In this document: in pieces, positions 1-8,133 of the stretch
Position numbering within the stretch: position 1 is the stretch's first letter
Layout of the letters: each line of letters starts with the position of its first letter
From: a virus
Reading direction: 5' to 3' (one strand)
DNA: 30,996 nucleotides
IMG/VR virus record: IMGVR_UViG_3300032006_001967
Coordinates: 1 to 30,996 of that record
Notes under the pieces: model-generated
Databases searched by the model: none
What the model was told of the DNA's origin: nothing
Seen by the model: the letters and a program-made list of their open reading frames with translations, nothing else
Translations under genes and position numbers: made by a program

Positions 1-357
1 TCTTGGCTTGTAGTAGAAATGATCAGGGTGATTGGACAGAGAAACCAGAGAAAGAAGATCCTTCCACCCCTCCGAGTTTTTGGCAATTACAACCTGATGC
101 AAAAGACTCTTGTTGTCAGGGTGTCGATCCGCAGCGTTGCCGTCTTTGCAGATGTAAAATTCACATCCTAAAATAGGCTTTTGGGAGGACGCCTTGAGCG
201 TCTGGTAGAAATCAACAGCCCCGGACACAGTTCCATGGTCTGTGAGGGCACAGACGTGCGTCTCTGTTTCCTCTATTCTTTTAGATATTTGAGAGGTCTT
301 AGAAAGCCCATCGAGCAAGCTATACTCCGAGTGGACATGTAGTGGCACAAATTTCAT
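1..357 (-). CDS. dnaE: DNA polymerase III alpha subunit, N-terminal part (cut by window edge)
   Basis: The first 119 codons of a C-family replicative DNA polymerase; the rest lies beyond the left edge. I translated this stretch by hand. It starts MKFVPLHVHSEYSLLDG and contains LTDHGTVSGAVDFY and KPILGCEFYI, the hallmark of the PHP domain that opens DnaE proteins. The HxH pair (His7, His9) and the Asp-His of LTDHG are metal-ligand positions of PHP domains, so the domain may be an active proofreading exonuclease (inference). The ATG at 355-357 is preceded by a GGAAAA-type ribosome site and overlaps the end of the upstream nuclease gene by 38 bases. As the phage replicative polymerase it would work with the helicase, primase and SSB encoded further right. 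The assignment is secure; polymerase motifs cannot be checked here. Confidence 0.93.
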   Translation of the reverse strand, partial: MKFVPLHVHSEYSLLDGLSKTSQISKRIEETETHVCALTDHGTVSGAVDFYQTLKASSQKPILGCEFYICKDGNAADRHPDNKSLLHQVVIAKNSEGWKDLLSLVSLSNHPDHFYYKPR

Positions 358-913
358 CTGCTTTTTCCGGATTGTTTAGGCTCTCAAGAGCAGGGCTTAT
401 GTCTGATATCGTCATATTATACATGTCAACATGCGTTTTAAAATTATTGGACGTATCGATTCGTCCACTTTTCCAAAATTCGGCCCCCTCCCAAAAAACT
501 TTAGCGGACATATATCCGCATAGCCAAGCGTTACGCAACCCATAATATTTCTTAGGATGACTTTTGGTTGCCCGTTCAAATTCCAAGCTGACGAACGCAT
601 AGAGATCGGGTCGTTGATGCCCGCTGGTTTTTGCTACAGAAACGTCATAGTGCGATCTAGGCGCCACGGTTCTTCTTTTTGTTTTAACTTCCATTCGGCG
701 TCCATCTGGGAGCACAAGGTCGTAATTATATTTCTCTCGTCCCCTGTCGTTGCTAACAATTTGAGCCCCGAGGTGGCACGCCACGGCCTCCTCGCCTAGA
801 TAGCCAGCGAGATTTCCACCCCCTTGGGTGATTGAATCTCTAATCCATCCTAAAGATTCCGCCTTCGAAATAGCGCTATCTATCATTTCCTGAGTTACTT
901 CAATTTTTATCAT
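320..913 (-). CDS. putative PD-(D/E)XK family nuclease
   Basis: A 197-aa soluble protein. Near the N-terminus it shows GYLGEEAVACHLGA, then YNYDLVLPDGRRMEVKTKR. The order Glu, then Asp, then Glu-x-Lys fits the catalytic core of PD-(D/E)XK nucleases, where Asp and Glu bind metal and Lys is catalytic. I do not recognise a named family. I chose the ATG at 911-913 because AGGAA lies 8 bases upstream; a longer reading frame opens with TTG at 940 but would overlap the upstream gene more. The 3' end runs 38 bases into dnaE, so the two are probably translated together. With the neighbouring Cas4/RecB-like nuclease it may process replication or recombination ends, or degrade host DNA; its substrate is unknown. 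Confidence 0.7.
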   Translation of the reverse strand: MIKIEVTQEMIDSAISKAESLGWIRDSITQGGGNLAGYLGEEAVACHLGAQIVSNDRGREKYNYDLVLPDGRRMEVKTKRRTVAPRSHYDVSVAKTSGHQRPDLYAFVSLEFERATKSHPKKYYGLRNAWLCGYMSAKVFWEGAEFWKSGRIDTSNNFKTHVDMYNMTISDISPALESLNNPEKADEICATTCPLGV

Positions 914-1409
914 CGCGTGATTCCTGTGCCTTGAGGCCAAATCTATAAGTTTTAATTATTCTTCTGAACGGCTTAACCATGTAATGCCCTATGAACCCAC
1001 CTATTCTGGACATCCCAAGAGACGTTCGTAGGTAATTTTCCAGTCGCGTGAGCGGACAGACTTCTCTGGTAAAGGTTACCGTTAAAATGAAGCTGTTAAG
1101 GGGCATCCATACCCAGAGAGGGTAAATAAACGGCAGCAAGAAGAAGGCTGCGATGTTTACGAATATTACAAAGAAGTGAAAGACAATCACAGAGTACAGA
1201 AATACAAGTTTAACGTGCTCTTTTCGGATCGGTCGGCGCTCATAAAATTCCCTTAAGGCTTTAAGGCGATTTTTTAGATCCTTGTCGCCATTTTTATCTG
1301 CCACCTCCTGTTCTAGTCTAGCAACCAGCTCGCGAGCCTGCTCCTCCTCTAAAAAATCATCCAGTATCTCCATAATACCTTGTATTTCTTTGGAGGCCGC
1401 ACGAGACAT
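900..1409 (-). CDS. small membrane protein with cytosolic N-terminal helix region
   Basis: A 169-aa protein. Residues 1-60 are charged and probably helical, followed by hydrophobic stretches around residues 66-95 and 97-114 that should form two or three membrane segments. After them comes CPLTRLENYLRTSLG, which resembles the conserved CPLT-x-x-E-x-x-LR signature I associate with DUF2784 membrane proteins; this is recalled, not searched. The start is clear: AAGGAG sits 6 bases before the ATG at 1407-1409. It lies 10 bases after the Cas4/RecB-like nuclease gene and overlaps the next gene by 14 bases, so it belongs to the replication operon. Function unknown. Confidence 0.75.
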   Translation of the reverse strand: MSRAASKEIQGIMEILDDFLEEEQARELVARLEQEVADKNGDKDLKNRLKALREFYERRPIRKEHVKLVFLYSVIVFHFFVIFVNIAAFFLLPFIYPLWVWMPLNSFILTVTFTREVCPLTRLENYLRTSLGMSRIGGFIGHYMVKPFRRIIKTYRFGLKAQESRDDKN

Positions 1410-1419
1410 CTTTATCTCC

Positions 1420-2490
1420 TTAAATTTCTCCGGGGGACTTGTAGGTTCCTATGGAATGTTCTGGATTTGAAAGATTATTGTTAGCCCAGTCTATACCATA
1501 CTTATCGACCATGTAGCGTGTTTGTTCGCACTTTGTCATGGTCTCACCGTATTTTGTTCTTTTTCCAACTCTTCGCTCGGTGAGAGGCTTTACATTTGTT
1601 CCTTCAAACGTAGTCTTTCCTTGATGGCAAAGCTTAGAACATTTCCAGCATTGAGACGGATTGAGATCGGGTAAAGTTTGAGGCTCCGTTGTATTTTTAA
1701 TAAACTGAAACTTATTTTTTAACATCTCCTCGGTTTTGGGAAGGTCCTCGTCTTGGAAATGGACTGTGTAAGCTCCTCCATCATTAATGAAATACACCGT
1801 TACAAGAAAAGTTTTCACATCTGGGTACAGATTCTTGATAGCATAATGATACAGCCGGAGCTGGGGGTCTTTAAACAGGTCTTTTTGCTCTTTCTTGTCA
1901 CCAGTAGCCCAGTCAAGCCGTCTTCCAGTCTTCCAGTCTATAACTTCGTATACCCCGTCTCCAAGGTCAGTAATGAGGTCAACAGTTCCCTTCAGGGCAA
2001 GGTTTCCTGAGATGGTTTCCCCGTCTATCTCGTAACTATACGATGACCATTCTTTATCAATGGAGATATCAAAATGCGGTTCCGCCGCTATCACATTTCG
2101 GTTGCGGGGATCAAACATTCCGTCGTTGTACTCAAGAGCCTTCCATACCCACTTGACGCAGTCCTTCTTGTCTTTTTCTGTCCAGTTATGATGAGGGGTT
2201 CCCTCCGTATACTTTTTATAAACACGAGATATAACTTTCTCAAGATATTTGGGGTCCGGGTTGGAAGTGCTTACGCGACCGATGAAGTCGTCTACCACAA
2301 TCTTTTTGCCCTCTTGAGCCCCCTTTTTACATATAGCTGCTATCTCAAGAACTTTGTGGACTATGGTGCCCTTATCTGCTTTTTGGCCCGAAGGTCCTCT
2401 CCACCCCAGCGTATATTCTAGATAATATTGCATCGGACAGAACCGATGACAATTGAATGAGGACGATCTAAAATATACTATTGGAATCAT
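1420..2490 (-). CDS. RecB/Cas4-like PD-(D/E)XK exonuclease with probable Fe-S cluster
   Basis: A 356-aa protein of the RecB-type nuclease superfamily. Visible in order: an N-terminal Cys region (NCHRFCPMQYYLEY), motif I His in GTIVHKVLE, the metal-binding Asp in GTVDLI, the D-x-K in VIDWKTGRR, and QLRLYHYA, the QxxxY motif. A C-terminal cluster CWKCSKLC gives three more cysteines. One N-terminal plus three C-terminal Cys is the arrangement that holds a 4Fe-4S cluster in Cas4 and AddB. Probable role: ssDNA or dsDNA end resection during phage recombination or replication. No cas genes or CRISPR array are nearby, so an adaptation role is not supported. Its ATG overlaps the stop of the HAD gene (ATGA). 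Confidence 0.88.
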   Translation of the reverse strand: MIPIVYFRSSSFNCHRFCPMQYYLEYTLGWRGPSGQKADKGTIVHKVLEIAAICKKGAQEGKKIVVDDFIGRVSTSNPDPKYLEKVISRVYKKYTEGTPHHNWTEKDKKDCVKWVWKALEYNDGMFDPRNRNVIAAEPHFDISIDKEWSSYSYEIDGETISGNLALKGTVDLITDLGDGVYEVIDWKTGRRLDWATGDKKEQKDLFKDPQLRLYHYAIKNLYPDVKTFLVTVYFINDGGAYTVHFQDEDLPKTEEMLKNKFQFIKNTTEPQTLPDLNPSQCWKCSKLCHQGKTTFEGTNVKPLTERRVGKRTKYGETMTKCEQTRYMVDKYGIDWANNNLSNPEHSIGTYKSPGEI

Positions 2491-2891
2491 GAGCGGTTAC
2501 CATAGCGATCTTTGCCAGCCAAATCAGAAACCTCATGCCAAACCTGAGACCAGCCGTCGTCGTCGTCCCCTGTAACGCGGGCGGCCTTGTCGTCGATGTA
2601 TATGGCGCCAGCAGGCTTCCCCATGTATGCATGGTGGTATTTTACTCCGTGCTTCTCCAGCCAGTCCGTCCACTCTCGGTATCCACGCCCGTATTGCCTA
2701 TGAATATTGCCATGCTCTCGATCCCCATAGCGGGCGGTGAAGAGAATGATGGTATAGCCCATGTCGTATAGCCTATTTACTTGCTCGATACCATGAGGAA
2801 GCGGAGCAGCCTTTTCGTATTCGCCACCATTGGCTTTATCGGCAATCACCCCGTCGCAATCTACGACAATGCTATTCGAAGAGTCGGTCAT
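2487..2891 (-). CDS. HAD-superfamily phosphatase
   Basis: A 134-aa small HAD hydrolase. Motif I is VVDCDGVIAD, with nucleophile Asp11 and acid/base Asp13. Motif II is ILFTAR, motif III the Lys of MGKP, and motif IV the Asp pair in IYIDDKA. All catalytic elements are present, so it should be an active phosphatase. The short inserts resemble small polynucleotide- or sugar-phosphate phosphatases found in phages; the substrate cannot be read from sequence. It is in an operon directly downstream of the dNMP kinase gene (9-base gap) and overlaps the next gene by 4 bases. The neighbouring kinase makes a nucleotide substrate plausible, but that is inference. Confidence 0.85.
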   Translation of the reverse strand: MTDSSNSIVVDCDGVIADKANGGEYEKAAPLPHGIEQVNRLYDMGYTIILFTARYGDREHGNIHRQYGRGYREWTDWLEKHGVKYHHAYMGKPAGAIYIDDKAARVTGDDDDGWSQVWHEVSDLAGKDRYGNRS

Positions 2892-2900
2892 TGTTAATTT

Positions 2901-3653
2901 TTACTCCCATTTTGGAAAAATATTTAAATGTTTTGTTGCGTTATAAATTTTTTCATTTTGATCTGGAATGGCGAGGTCTTGATTATCTACAATCGCATCA
3001 CATAATTCCAAACACCTATCTACGCGTGTCTCGCTATCGTGCATGTCGTTACTATGCTTTTGCCGAGTAAGACCCACCACGTACCCTCCGGCCTCCTGTA
3101 TCGCCAAGACTTCATTTTCGAAACGAACGTCGGAAATAAGGGCGATTTCGGGGGATTCATGCTTTATCTGAGCCAAGCAGCTATCTACCCAGATATTGTC
3201 GGACATTTTTCGGAAGATGTCGGTGCCCACGTACTGGAGAACCTCTCGGATGCTCATTCGACCCTTTTGGGAAGGGCCCGTGGGCATGTCTTTCCATAGA
3301 AGGTCCGTCTTTGTATTTTTATCTTTGTCACTTCCAAAAACTAATTTTGGATCAAGATTAAAAAGGTCTATGGAAAGTTCTTTTAGCTTTTTTGCGAACG
3401 AATATACTCGTATAAAGGCTCCAAGTCTGTCTTTAAATAATGCACCAGTGTCTACGTCGGGAGATGAAAAGGAAAACCACTCTTTTTCAGGCACTTTCTC
3501 ATTAAGAACGTCTGTGACTTCGATAGAGCCGTTATCTGCTAGTCTGCTGCTCCTAGCTATACCTAGTTCGACCAACTTTACCGCTAGAATAAAGTTGCAT
3601 GCGGTATCCTTTCCCGCTTGCTTTCTTCCTGTGAAGCCTAAAATTTGAGTCAT
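2901..3653 (-). CDS. deoxynucleoside monophosphate kinase
   Basis: A 250-aa P-loop kinase opening with MTQILGFTGRKQAGKDTACN. Residues 9-17 (GRKQAGKDT) form the phosphate-binding loop seen in phage T4 gene 1-type dNMP kinases. It would phosphorylate dNMPs to dNDPs using ATP, feeding dNTP supply for replication. A later DVRFENE segment (ISDVRFENEV) is also typical of this family. It is located among replication genes: the ATG overlaps the stop of the 80-aa gene, and a HAD phosphatase follows after 9 bases. It fits the window's dNTP-synthesis set with NrdJ and dCMP deaminase. Substrate range is unknown. Confidence 0.88.
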   Translation of the reverse strand: MTQILGFTGRKQAGKDTACNFILAVKLVELGIARSSRLADNGSIEVTDVLNEKVPEKEWFSFSSPDVDTGALFKDRLGAFIRVYSFAKKLKELSIDLFNLDPKLVFGSDKDKNTKTDLLWKDMPTGPSQKGRMSIREVLQYVGTDIFRKMSDNIWVDSCLAQIKHESPEIALISDVRFENEVLAIQEAGGYVVGLTRQKHSNDMHDSETRVDRCLELCDAIVDNQDLAIPDQNEKIYNATKHLNIFPKWE

Positions 3654-3892
3654 CTAACAAGCCCTTCTAGGGTGTCAAGAACTCCATCGGCATCAGAGAG
3701 GTCCTGCAAGAGCTTAATGCACTCCTCAACGATATCGGGGTGCTCGCCTATGCCAGCCGGGTTGTTGAGGTAGTTGTTAAGATTGGCAACCGCCTTATCT
3801 CTTTTTGCGACGAAGTGAGACCTCACCGCCGTGATAAGATTCTGCTGAAGGGTGGCGTATTGAATTTCATCTTGTGCGTTGGTTTCTTCCAT
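3650..3892 (-). CDS. hypothetical protein, 80 aa
   Basis: An 80-aa acidic, mostly helical protein with no family I recognise. Its ATG is interlocked with the primase stop (TGATG) and its own stop interlocks with the dNMP kinase start (ATGA), so translation is very probably coupled and the gene is real. No cysteines, membrane segment or catalytic motif are visible. Its place between primase and dNMP kinase suggests a replication-associated role, but nothing in the sequence shows it. Confidence 0.75.
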   Translation of the reverse strand: MEETNAQDEIQYATLQQNLITAVRSHFVAKRDKAVANLNNYLNNPAGIGEHPDIVEECIKLLQDLSDADGVLDTLEGLVR

Positions 3893-5043
3893 CAGTAAAC
3901 TCCTTCTATTTTAGAAATTAAAGGTTTGATATCGTTTGTAACCGCATCTACGTTCATGTCAGCCACATCATTAGTGTTAAGGGTAGGGAAATAGATTCTA
4001 TACATCTTAGAGCACATCTCTTGTATTTTTTTTGATCCAGTTACCCCGGCGTCGTCATTATCAAGCAGACATACTATTGACAATGCCCCAGACTCGTCTA
4101 TAATTTTTTTCTGGTTTTGGTTAAGGTGGGTTCCGAAGATAGCCACAGAGTTGTGTATGCCCGCCTCTTCTAATCGCCAGACATTCCCCGGAGATTCTAC
4201 TAGTATTATAACCCCTGTATCTAGAACGTGATCCTTGGCGTACCAATAATTATACAGGCAGTTCTCCTTGTTGAAGCCAGCCGTATGTCTCCATTTGGGA
4301 GAAAAACCACATTCTTTTTTAGGGTCATGATAGTGTGCGCACTCGGAGCATTCATCAAATACGCTTCTTCCTGTAAACCCGAGGATGCTCTCGGCGTCCT
4401 CGTCATAGATCGGAACGACAGCTCTTTGGTATAGGGTCTTTCCCCTCCTCTTGCACGTTCCAACGTCATATTTATCCAAAACTTCGATAGAGAACCCTCT
4501 TTGGAGATAGTAGTGAGACGGTATCTCAACATGCTCCCTGTAAAACTCTCTAGTTATCCCCGTCTTTTTTTCGTCAGGCCTGTCAAAGCCATTTACCATT
4601 CCGCAGAATTTTGTTTTTTCTAGGTCTCCTAGCTTCTCTGGATCGATTGCAGAGAAGTTCTGATTAAAAAACCCTAAAAGGAACTCTACAGACTCATTAA
4701 AGGAGGCTTCGCGGTCCCCCACAATTCTCCATTTATATTTAAACCTCGAAAGAGCTCCTCTAATTAAACTTATTAACGAAGACCCGAAGTGATCTTCACA
4801 CTGGTGAGTTCTGCACTTGTAGTGGACTCTAATGTCTGCATTATAGTAAAGGTTGAGAGCTGTTGGGTTGTCTCCTCCGTGTATAAAGCATTCAGACTTC
4901 ATAAGGGTGTTGTTTTTATACGAGGGTTCTATCCCAAAGTATTCGTAAAGACTGTCTATATGCTCAGCTGCTAGGGCTGTTAGTGCATTAAGCTTTCCTT
5001 GGTCGTCGTATTTATACGAAGGGGATGTCGTCATCGCCATCAT
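3892..5043 (-). CDS. DnaG-type DNA primase
   Basis: A 383-aa primase, shorter than cellular DnaG (about 580 aa). An N-terminal CHC2-type zinc finger is visible: Cys52 and His55 in ECFIHGGDNP, then Cys77 and Cys82 in KCRTHQC. The TOPRIM core follows in the C-terminal half, with Glu in ILVESPGN and the Asp cluster in CLLDNDDAG, the metal-binding residues for primer synthesis. It lacks an obvious C-terminal helicase-binding domain, as phage primases often do. It directly follows and overlaps the DnaB-like helicase by 32 bases. Several ATGs lie close together (5043, 5040, 5034); AGAGG just upstream suits the first two best. Confidence 0.92.
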   Translation of the reverse strand: MMAMTTSPSYKYDDQGKLNALTALAAEHIDSLYEYFGIEPSYKNNTLMKSECFIHGGDNPTALNLYYNADIRVHYKCRTHQCEDHFGSSLISLIRGALSRFKYKWRIVGDREASFNESVEFLLGFFNQNFSAIDPEKLGDLEKTKFCGMVNGFDRPDEKKTGITREFYREHVEIPSHYYLQRGFSIEVLDKYDVGTCKRRGKTLYQRAVVPIYDEDAESILGFTGRSVFDECSECAHYHDPKKECGFSPKWRHTAGFNKENCLYNYWYAKDHVLDTGVIILVESPGNVWRLEEAGIHNSVAIFGTHLNQNQKKIIDESGALSIVCLLDNDDAGVTGSKKIQEMCSKMYRIYFPTLNTNDVADMNVDAVTNDIKPLISKIEGVY

Positions 5044-6466
5044 CTACCTCTGTCATGTCGTTGGTTGTATTAACGCCGTCTTCAAGCTCAAAAGCAGTTT
5101 GGCCTTCAATGAGCTTGCCATATTTCCCTATCATATTGACGTTAATGTAGTCTCTATCTTCAAGTCCCTCCCCATGTCGTGCAATAAGAGGGACTAACTT
5201 GCGATTTCCGTTTTCTGGGCCATCTTTAGCTATCTCTTCGTCCGACTTTCTTTTATAAATTGTGAAATTACTGCACAGCCAGATAATCCTGTCAGAGCCG
5301 CTCGCGGTATCGGTAGACTCTTTTGTTATTCCATCGCGATTAAGCTGTATAAACGCAAGGATAGGAACTTCGTATCGGATTGCAAAGTTATGAAGAGAGG
5401 TCATCAAAAAGCCAAGGGCTTGATACTCTTTCATATCTCCTTTGATTTCCGCAGCATCCATAATCTTTAAGTAGTCATAAATAATTACGCAATCTTTTGC
5501 TTTTCCCTGATGATTAAGCCCCACTTCTTTTGCCAGCCAGCGACGCATAATCGATAGCTGGTCTTCGAGCGGTTTGCCACCTATCGTTTTATGATAATAG
5601 GGAATGTTCTTAACCTGTTGCGCCATGTCTCTTAGTTTTTTGTCTTTATAGGCGCTATTGGCAAACTGCCCCGTTTCAATCTCATTAATAGGAACTTCGG
5701 TTAACATAGCTATTCCGCGATCCTGATGGTCCTGACGCATCATTTCTGTGTCAAGATTTAAGACTGGTATGTTTAGCTCTTTGGCTATATGTATGCCTGT
5801 ATTTTCAGCGAAGAGGGTCTTCCCAACTTTAGGCCTAGCGCCTATGACATTTACAGTACCTCTTCTTAGCCCCCCACCGATGGCAAAGTCATATCTATCA
5901 AACCCCGTGGGAATTCCCACTTGGTCCAGAGGGCTTTCTGAAAGCTCATCTAGCCTCTCGTCTATGTCTCCAAAAACCTTTTGAGGCGAGTCTTCGTTAT
6001 CATTGAGAAGGCCCGTGAAGTCAAAGATTGACTCTTCTGCTATTCCTAAGATGTGGGAGATCGACTCGTCCCCCTTTACCTCTAGGTATTGCTCCTTGGT
6101 CACCTCTAGTTGGTCGTGCATCATTCGCGCGATTTGAAGCTTGCGAATTTTTGCCGCAAAGGGCCTTGCATTTTTTAGCAAGACGGGGAATTTCATAATT
6201 GCAGAAAGATGCTGAACCTCGTGCTTGTCGGACACTAGGTCTTGCACTCCGACCTCTTTAGCGCTTGACAAGATGGTCGGAAGATCTATGGATTTGGAGA
6301 CATCTTTGTCCATGACATGCTTTAAACACGCATAGATCATAGAATTGGATTCTATAGTAAAGCTTGTTTCATCAATGATGTCGGCAACGTCGTGATAAGC
6401 CTCTGAGCCATAGCGACAAATGGCAGATAGAACTGCCCTCTCAGCAGGCGCGTCGGATAGAATCAT
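5012..6466 (-). CDS. dnaB: DnaB-like replicative DNA helicase
   Basis: A 484-aa protein, about the usual length for DnaB. Residues 1-150 carry the N-terminal helical domain, starting AERAVLSAICRYG. The RecA-like motor follows from about residue 184 (GIPTGFDRYDFAIGGGL), with Walker A GARPKVGKT at 209-217, LNLDTEM, Walker B VIIYDYL, and FIQLNRDG corresponding to the DnaB H4 motif region. The acidic tail DDGDDDIPFV resembles the SSB C-terminal tip, which is curious. It should be the hexameric 5'-3' helicase at the fork, paired with the overlapping primase gene. Its ATG overlaps the stop of the 111-aa gene (ATGA). Confidence 0.93.
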   Translation of the reverse strand: MILSDAPAERAVLSAICRYGSEAYHDVADIIDETSFTIESNSMIYACLKHVMDKDVSKSIDLPTILSSAKEVGVQDLVSDKHEVQHLSAIMKFPVLLKNARPFAAKIRKLQIARMMHDQLEVTKEQYLEVKGDESISHILGIAEESIFDFTGLLNDNEDSPQKVFGDIDERLDELSESPLDQVGIPTGFDRYDFAIGGGLRRGTVNVIGARPKVGKTLFAENTGIHIAKELNIPVLNLDTEMMRQDHQDRGIAMLTEVPINEIETGQFANSAYKDKKLRDMAQQVKNIPYYHKTIGGKPLEDQLSIMRRWLAKEVGLNHQGKAKDCVIIYDYLKIMDAAEIKGDMKEYQALGFLMTSLHNFAIRYEVPILAFIQLNRDGITKESTDTASGSDRIIWLCSNFTIYKRKSDEEIAKDGPENGNRKLVPLIARHGEGLEDRDYINVNMIGKYGKLIEGQTAFELEDGVNTTNDMTEVDDGDDDIPFV

Positions 6467-6798
6467 TTTCTAGCCCCGTTTAGTGTGGAAGCAGAAACAG
6501 ACCCGGCTTTCTTGGCCTTGTCGTGTATCTCCGCGCATTCAGGACAATTCCAAGCTGGCTTGTTGTGTGGTTTGGCATAATGGAACACCCTAATCATAGT
6601 GTCCATAATCGTATAGAGTCTCGCGCTGTCCGAGACCATGAGGGTGTATACGTCTTCTGCGTTCCCCTCCACATCGGAATGGAGATCGACCAAGTCCTGC
6701 CTCATTTCTTGTTGATTTTGAAACAGCACTACGCTTTGGGCGGTGAAGGCCGCCGTCATCAAGACTAGCATTCCCACAACCACTTTGTTGTCTTTCAT
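6463..6798 (-). CDS. small membrane-anchored protein with CPEC motif
   Basis: A 111-aa protein with one N-terminal hydrophobic segment at about residues 5-26, followed by a helical charged region and a late WNCPECAEIHD motif (Cys-x-x-Cys plus His), possibly a metal site. Signal-anchor topology is likely. The start is supported by GGAG about 6 bases before ATG. It sits directly upstream of the helicase with an ATGA overlap. No family recognised; a link to membrane-associated replication is only speculation. Confidence 0.7.
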   Translation of the reverse strand: MKDNKVVVGMLVLMTAAFTAQSVVLFQNQQEMRQDLVDLHSDVEGNAEDVYTLMVSDSARLYTIMDTMIRVFHYAKPHNKPAWNCPECAEIHDKAKKAGSVSASTLNGARK

Positions 6799-6807
6799 AA
6801 TTTCTCC

Positions 6808-7269
6808 TTACCCTGCGCTACAGCAGCAGGAGTTGCATTTAAACCTGTCTTTTTCAGGTGGGACTAGGCCCGGAGAGACCCTCTCTGCCTTCCCACAAAC
6901 TCTACACCGCATTTCTATTCTATTGTCACCCTTGTTTACTTTTACGGGACGCTCTCGCGGCTCGTGAGCCCCCATTTCCTTGTCCGACTTAGAGGCTTCT
7001 TCAAGCTGTTTTTTCTCCTCCACGGTCAACCTTAGCCCCTCAAGAAAATCTTCGTCGCCGGGGGCTTTCTCCTGTTGAGGCGACGACTTTTGCTGCTCTT
7101 CTCTAGCCTTTGCAGCTTCTCTTCTTTTACGTCGCCTTTTACCTCTTCGCTTTTTTTTCTTAGTATCTCTAGATGTAACTGAAGATTTCTGCAATAAGGA
7201 TTGAAGTTCTTCTATTTGCTCAGGTGACAACGAGTCAAGCAGCGATTGAAGTTGTTCTTTTTTATCCAT
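6808..7269 (-). CDS. basic zinc-ribbon protein, 153 aa
   Basis: A 153-aa protein in three parts: an N-terminal helix (MDKKEQLQSLLDSLS), a very basic stretch around residues 37-52 (KKKKRRGKRRRKRRE) suited to nucleic-acid binding, and a C-terminal Cys4-type site with CRVCGK and CNSCCC. It could be a DNA/RNA-binding or transcription-associated factor; zinc-ribbon proteins with basic tails are often that, but no named family is evident. It overlaps the upstream gene by 8 bases. The last residues contain an unusual run of cysteines (CNSCCCSAG). Confidence 0.72.
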   Translation of the reverse strand: MDKKEQLQSLLDSLSPEQIEELQSLLQKSSVTSRDTKKKKRRGKRRRKRREAAKAREEQQKSSPQQEKAPGDEDFLEGLRLTVEEKKQLEEASKSDKEMGAHEPRERPVKVNKGDNRIEMRCRVCGKAERVSPGLVPPEKDRFKCNSCCCSAG

Positions 7270-7750
7270 GTTTCATTGCCTTTGTTCTTTGGACTGCTAA
7301 AAATATGTCGCTAATATTTTTAATTGAGGATGCCAAATACGTAAGTCTGTCGGCACGCTGCTGGGCATATTTCTGAATAGCCAGCATCTTGCATGCATAT
7401 CCATCTTCCCTCACCGCCTGATTAAACTGACTGTCCCATGACCCCTTGTAGGACTGCTCCCTGCCAGAGACTGTCGACTTAAGAGTCTGCTTAGCCCAGT
7501 TTACGCGAGCAACTTCCCGATTATAGGCTCTTTGCATATGAAACGATAGCGAGCCTAACAGCAGGGCCGCCTCTGCGCATTCTGATGGGGTGAGCTTCTC
7601 TATTTGACCACGCGAAAGAGCCATGTATCTTTTTGCCGAGCCGTCATGAAATTCGTCATTAAATTCAGGAATTCCGAGCGAGCGTTCGTATTCGTCCAAA
7701 ACAGCGTCAAGTTTTTTTAGCTGGTCTGAGGCTGTATTCTTAGCTTCCAT
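7262..7750 (-). CDS. hypothetical protein, 162 aa
   Basis: A 162-aa soluble, mainly helical protein. No catalytic motif or membrane segment is seen. It lies between a PD-(D/E)XK nuclease and the basic zinc protein within the recombination/replication block, and overlaps the nuclease gene by 34 bases at its 5' end. Short helical proteins in this position can be recombination mediators or loaders, as in T4-like phages, but I see no specific match. The chosen ATG at 7748-7750 has only a weak ribosome site (GAAGA); no later Met is near. Confidence 0.7.
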   Translation of the reverse strand: MEAKNTASDQLKKLDAVLDEYERSLGIPEFNDEFHDGSAKRYMALSRGQIEKLTPSECAEAALLLGSLSFHMQRAYNREVARVNWAKQTLKSTVSGREQSYKGSWDSQFNQAVREDGYACKMLAIQKYAQQRADRLTYLASSIKNISDIFLAVQRTKAMKHG

Positions 7751-8133
7751 TCTTCAACGCTTTCATTAAAAGGAAGTTCTACGTAGTTTAGATTGTTGAG
7801 CTCACACCACTCCACTAGGGCTGCATCCCGCTTCTTTTGGTTGACAAAGTCCTGCGCACTAGTATGATAGAGTGTGTTGAACTTATAGTGCTGCGACCCG
7901 TGAACCTCGACTACTGTCTTTATAGTGTTAATGTAGAAGTCGAGGAAGCCAGACTGATTCCTGCGTAGCTGAAAAGGGACCTCCTCCATAATTTGGAGTG
8001 CCGGATAAAGGTCTTTCAAGAGGCACCTAGCTTTGAGGTGAAGCTTGGAGCGGGGACGCTGATCGTTTGAGCGAACAACGTGCCCCGCCGTTCTCCAAGT
8101 ATATATATTGCCGTCTAGGTCTTTAATCTTCAA
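7717..8133 (-). CDS. Vsr/DUF559-like nuclease, TTG start
   Basis: A 138-aa protein with the fold signature of very-short-patch-repair-like (DUF559-type) PD-(D/E)XK nucleases: an early Glu in MEEVPFQLRR, Asp in GFLDFYINT, and E-x-H in VVEVHGSQHYKF, followed by a helix (QKKRDAALVEWCELNN) and NYVELPFNE. The reading frame is open upstream to 8262 inside the protease gene, but the first plausible start is the TTG at 8131-8133, giving MKIKDLDGNIYTWR. AAGG lies 8 bases ahead and the overlap with the protease stop is then only 11 bases. Probably nicks or cuts DNA during recombination or repair; target unknown. Confidence 0.78.
   Translation of the reverse strand: MKIKDLDGNIYTWRTAGHVVRSNDQRPRSKLHLKARCLLKDLYPALQIMEEVPFQLRRNQSGFLDFYINTIKTVVEVHGSQHYKFNTLYHTSAQDFVNQKKRDAALVEWCELNNLNYVELPFNESVEEWKLRIQPQTS

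Noticed and set aside
2074-2421. 115-aa plus-strand frame with hydrophobic stretches
   Set aside because: Inside the Cas4/RecB-like gene; the real frame has clear nuclease motifs.
1420-2490. CRISPR-associated Cas4 interpretation
   Set aside because: Cas4-like residues are present, but there is no repeat array or other cas gene in the window; phages carry such exonucleases for recombination.
3196-3648. 150-aa plus-strand frame
   Set aside because: Lies wholly inside the dNMP kinase gene on the opposite strand; shadow of its codon bias.
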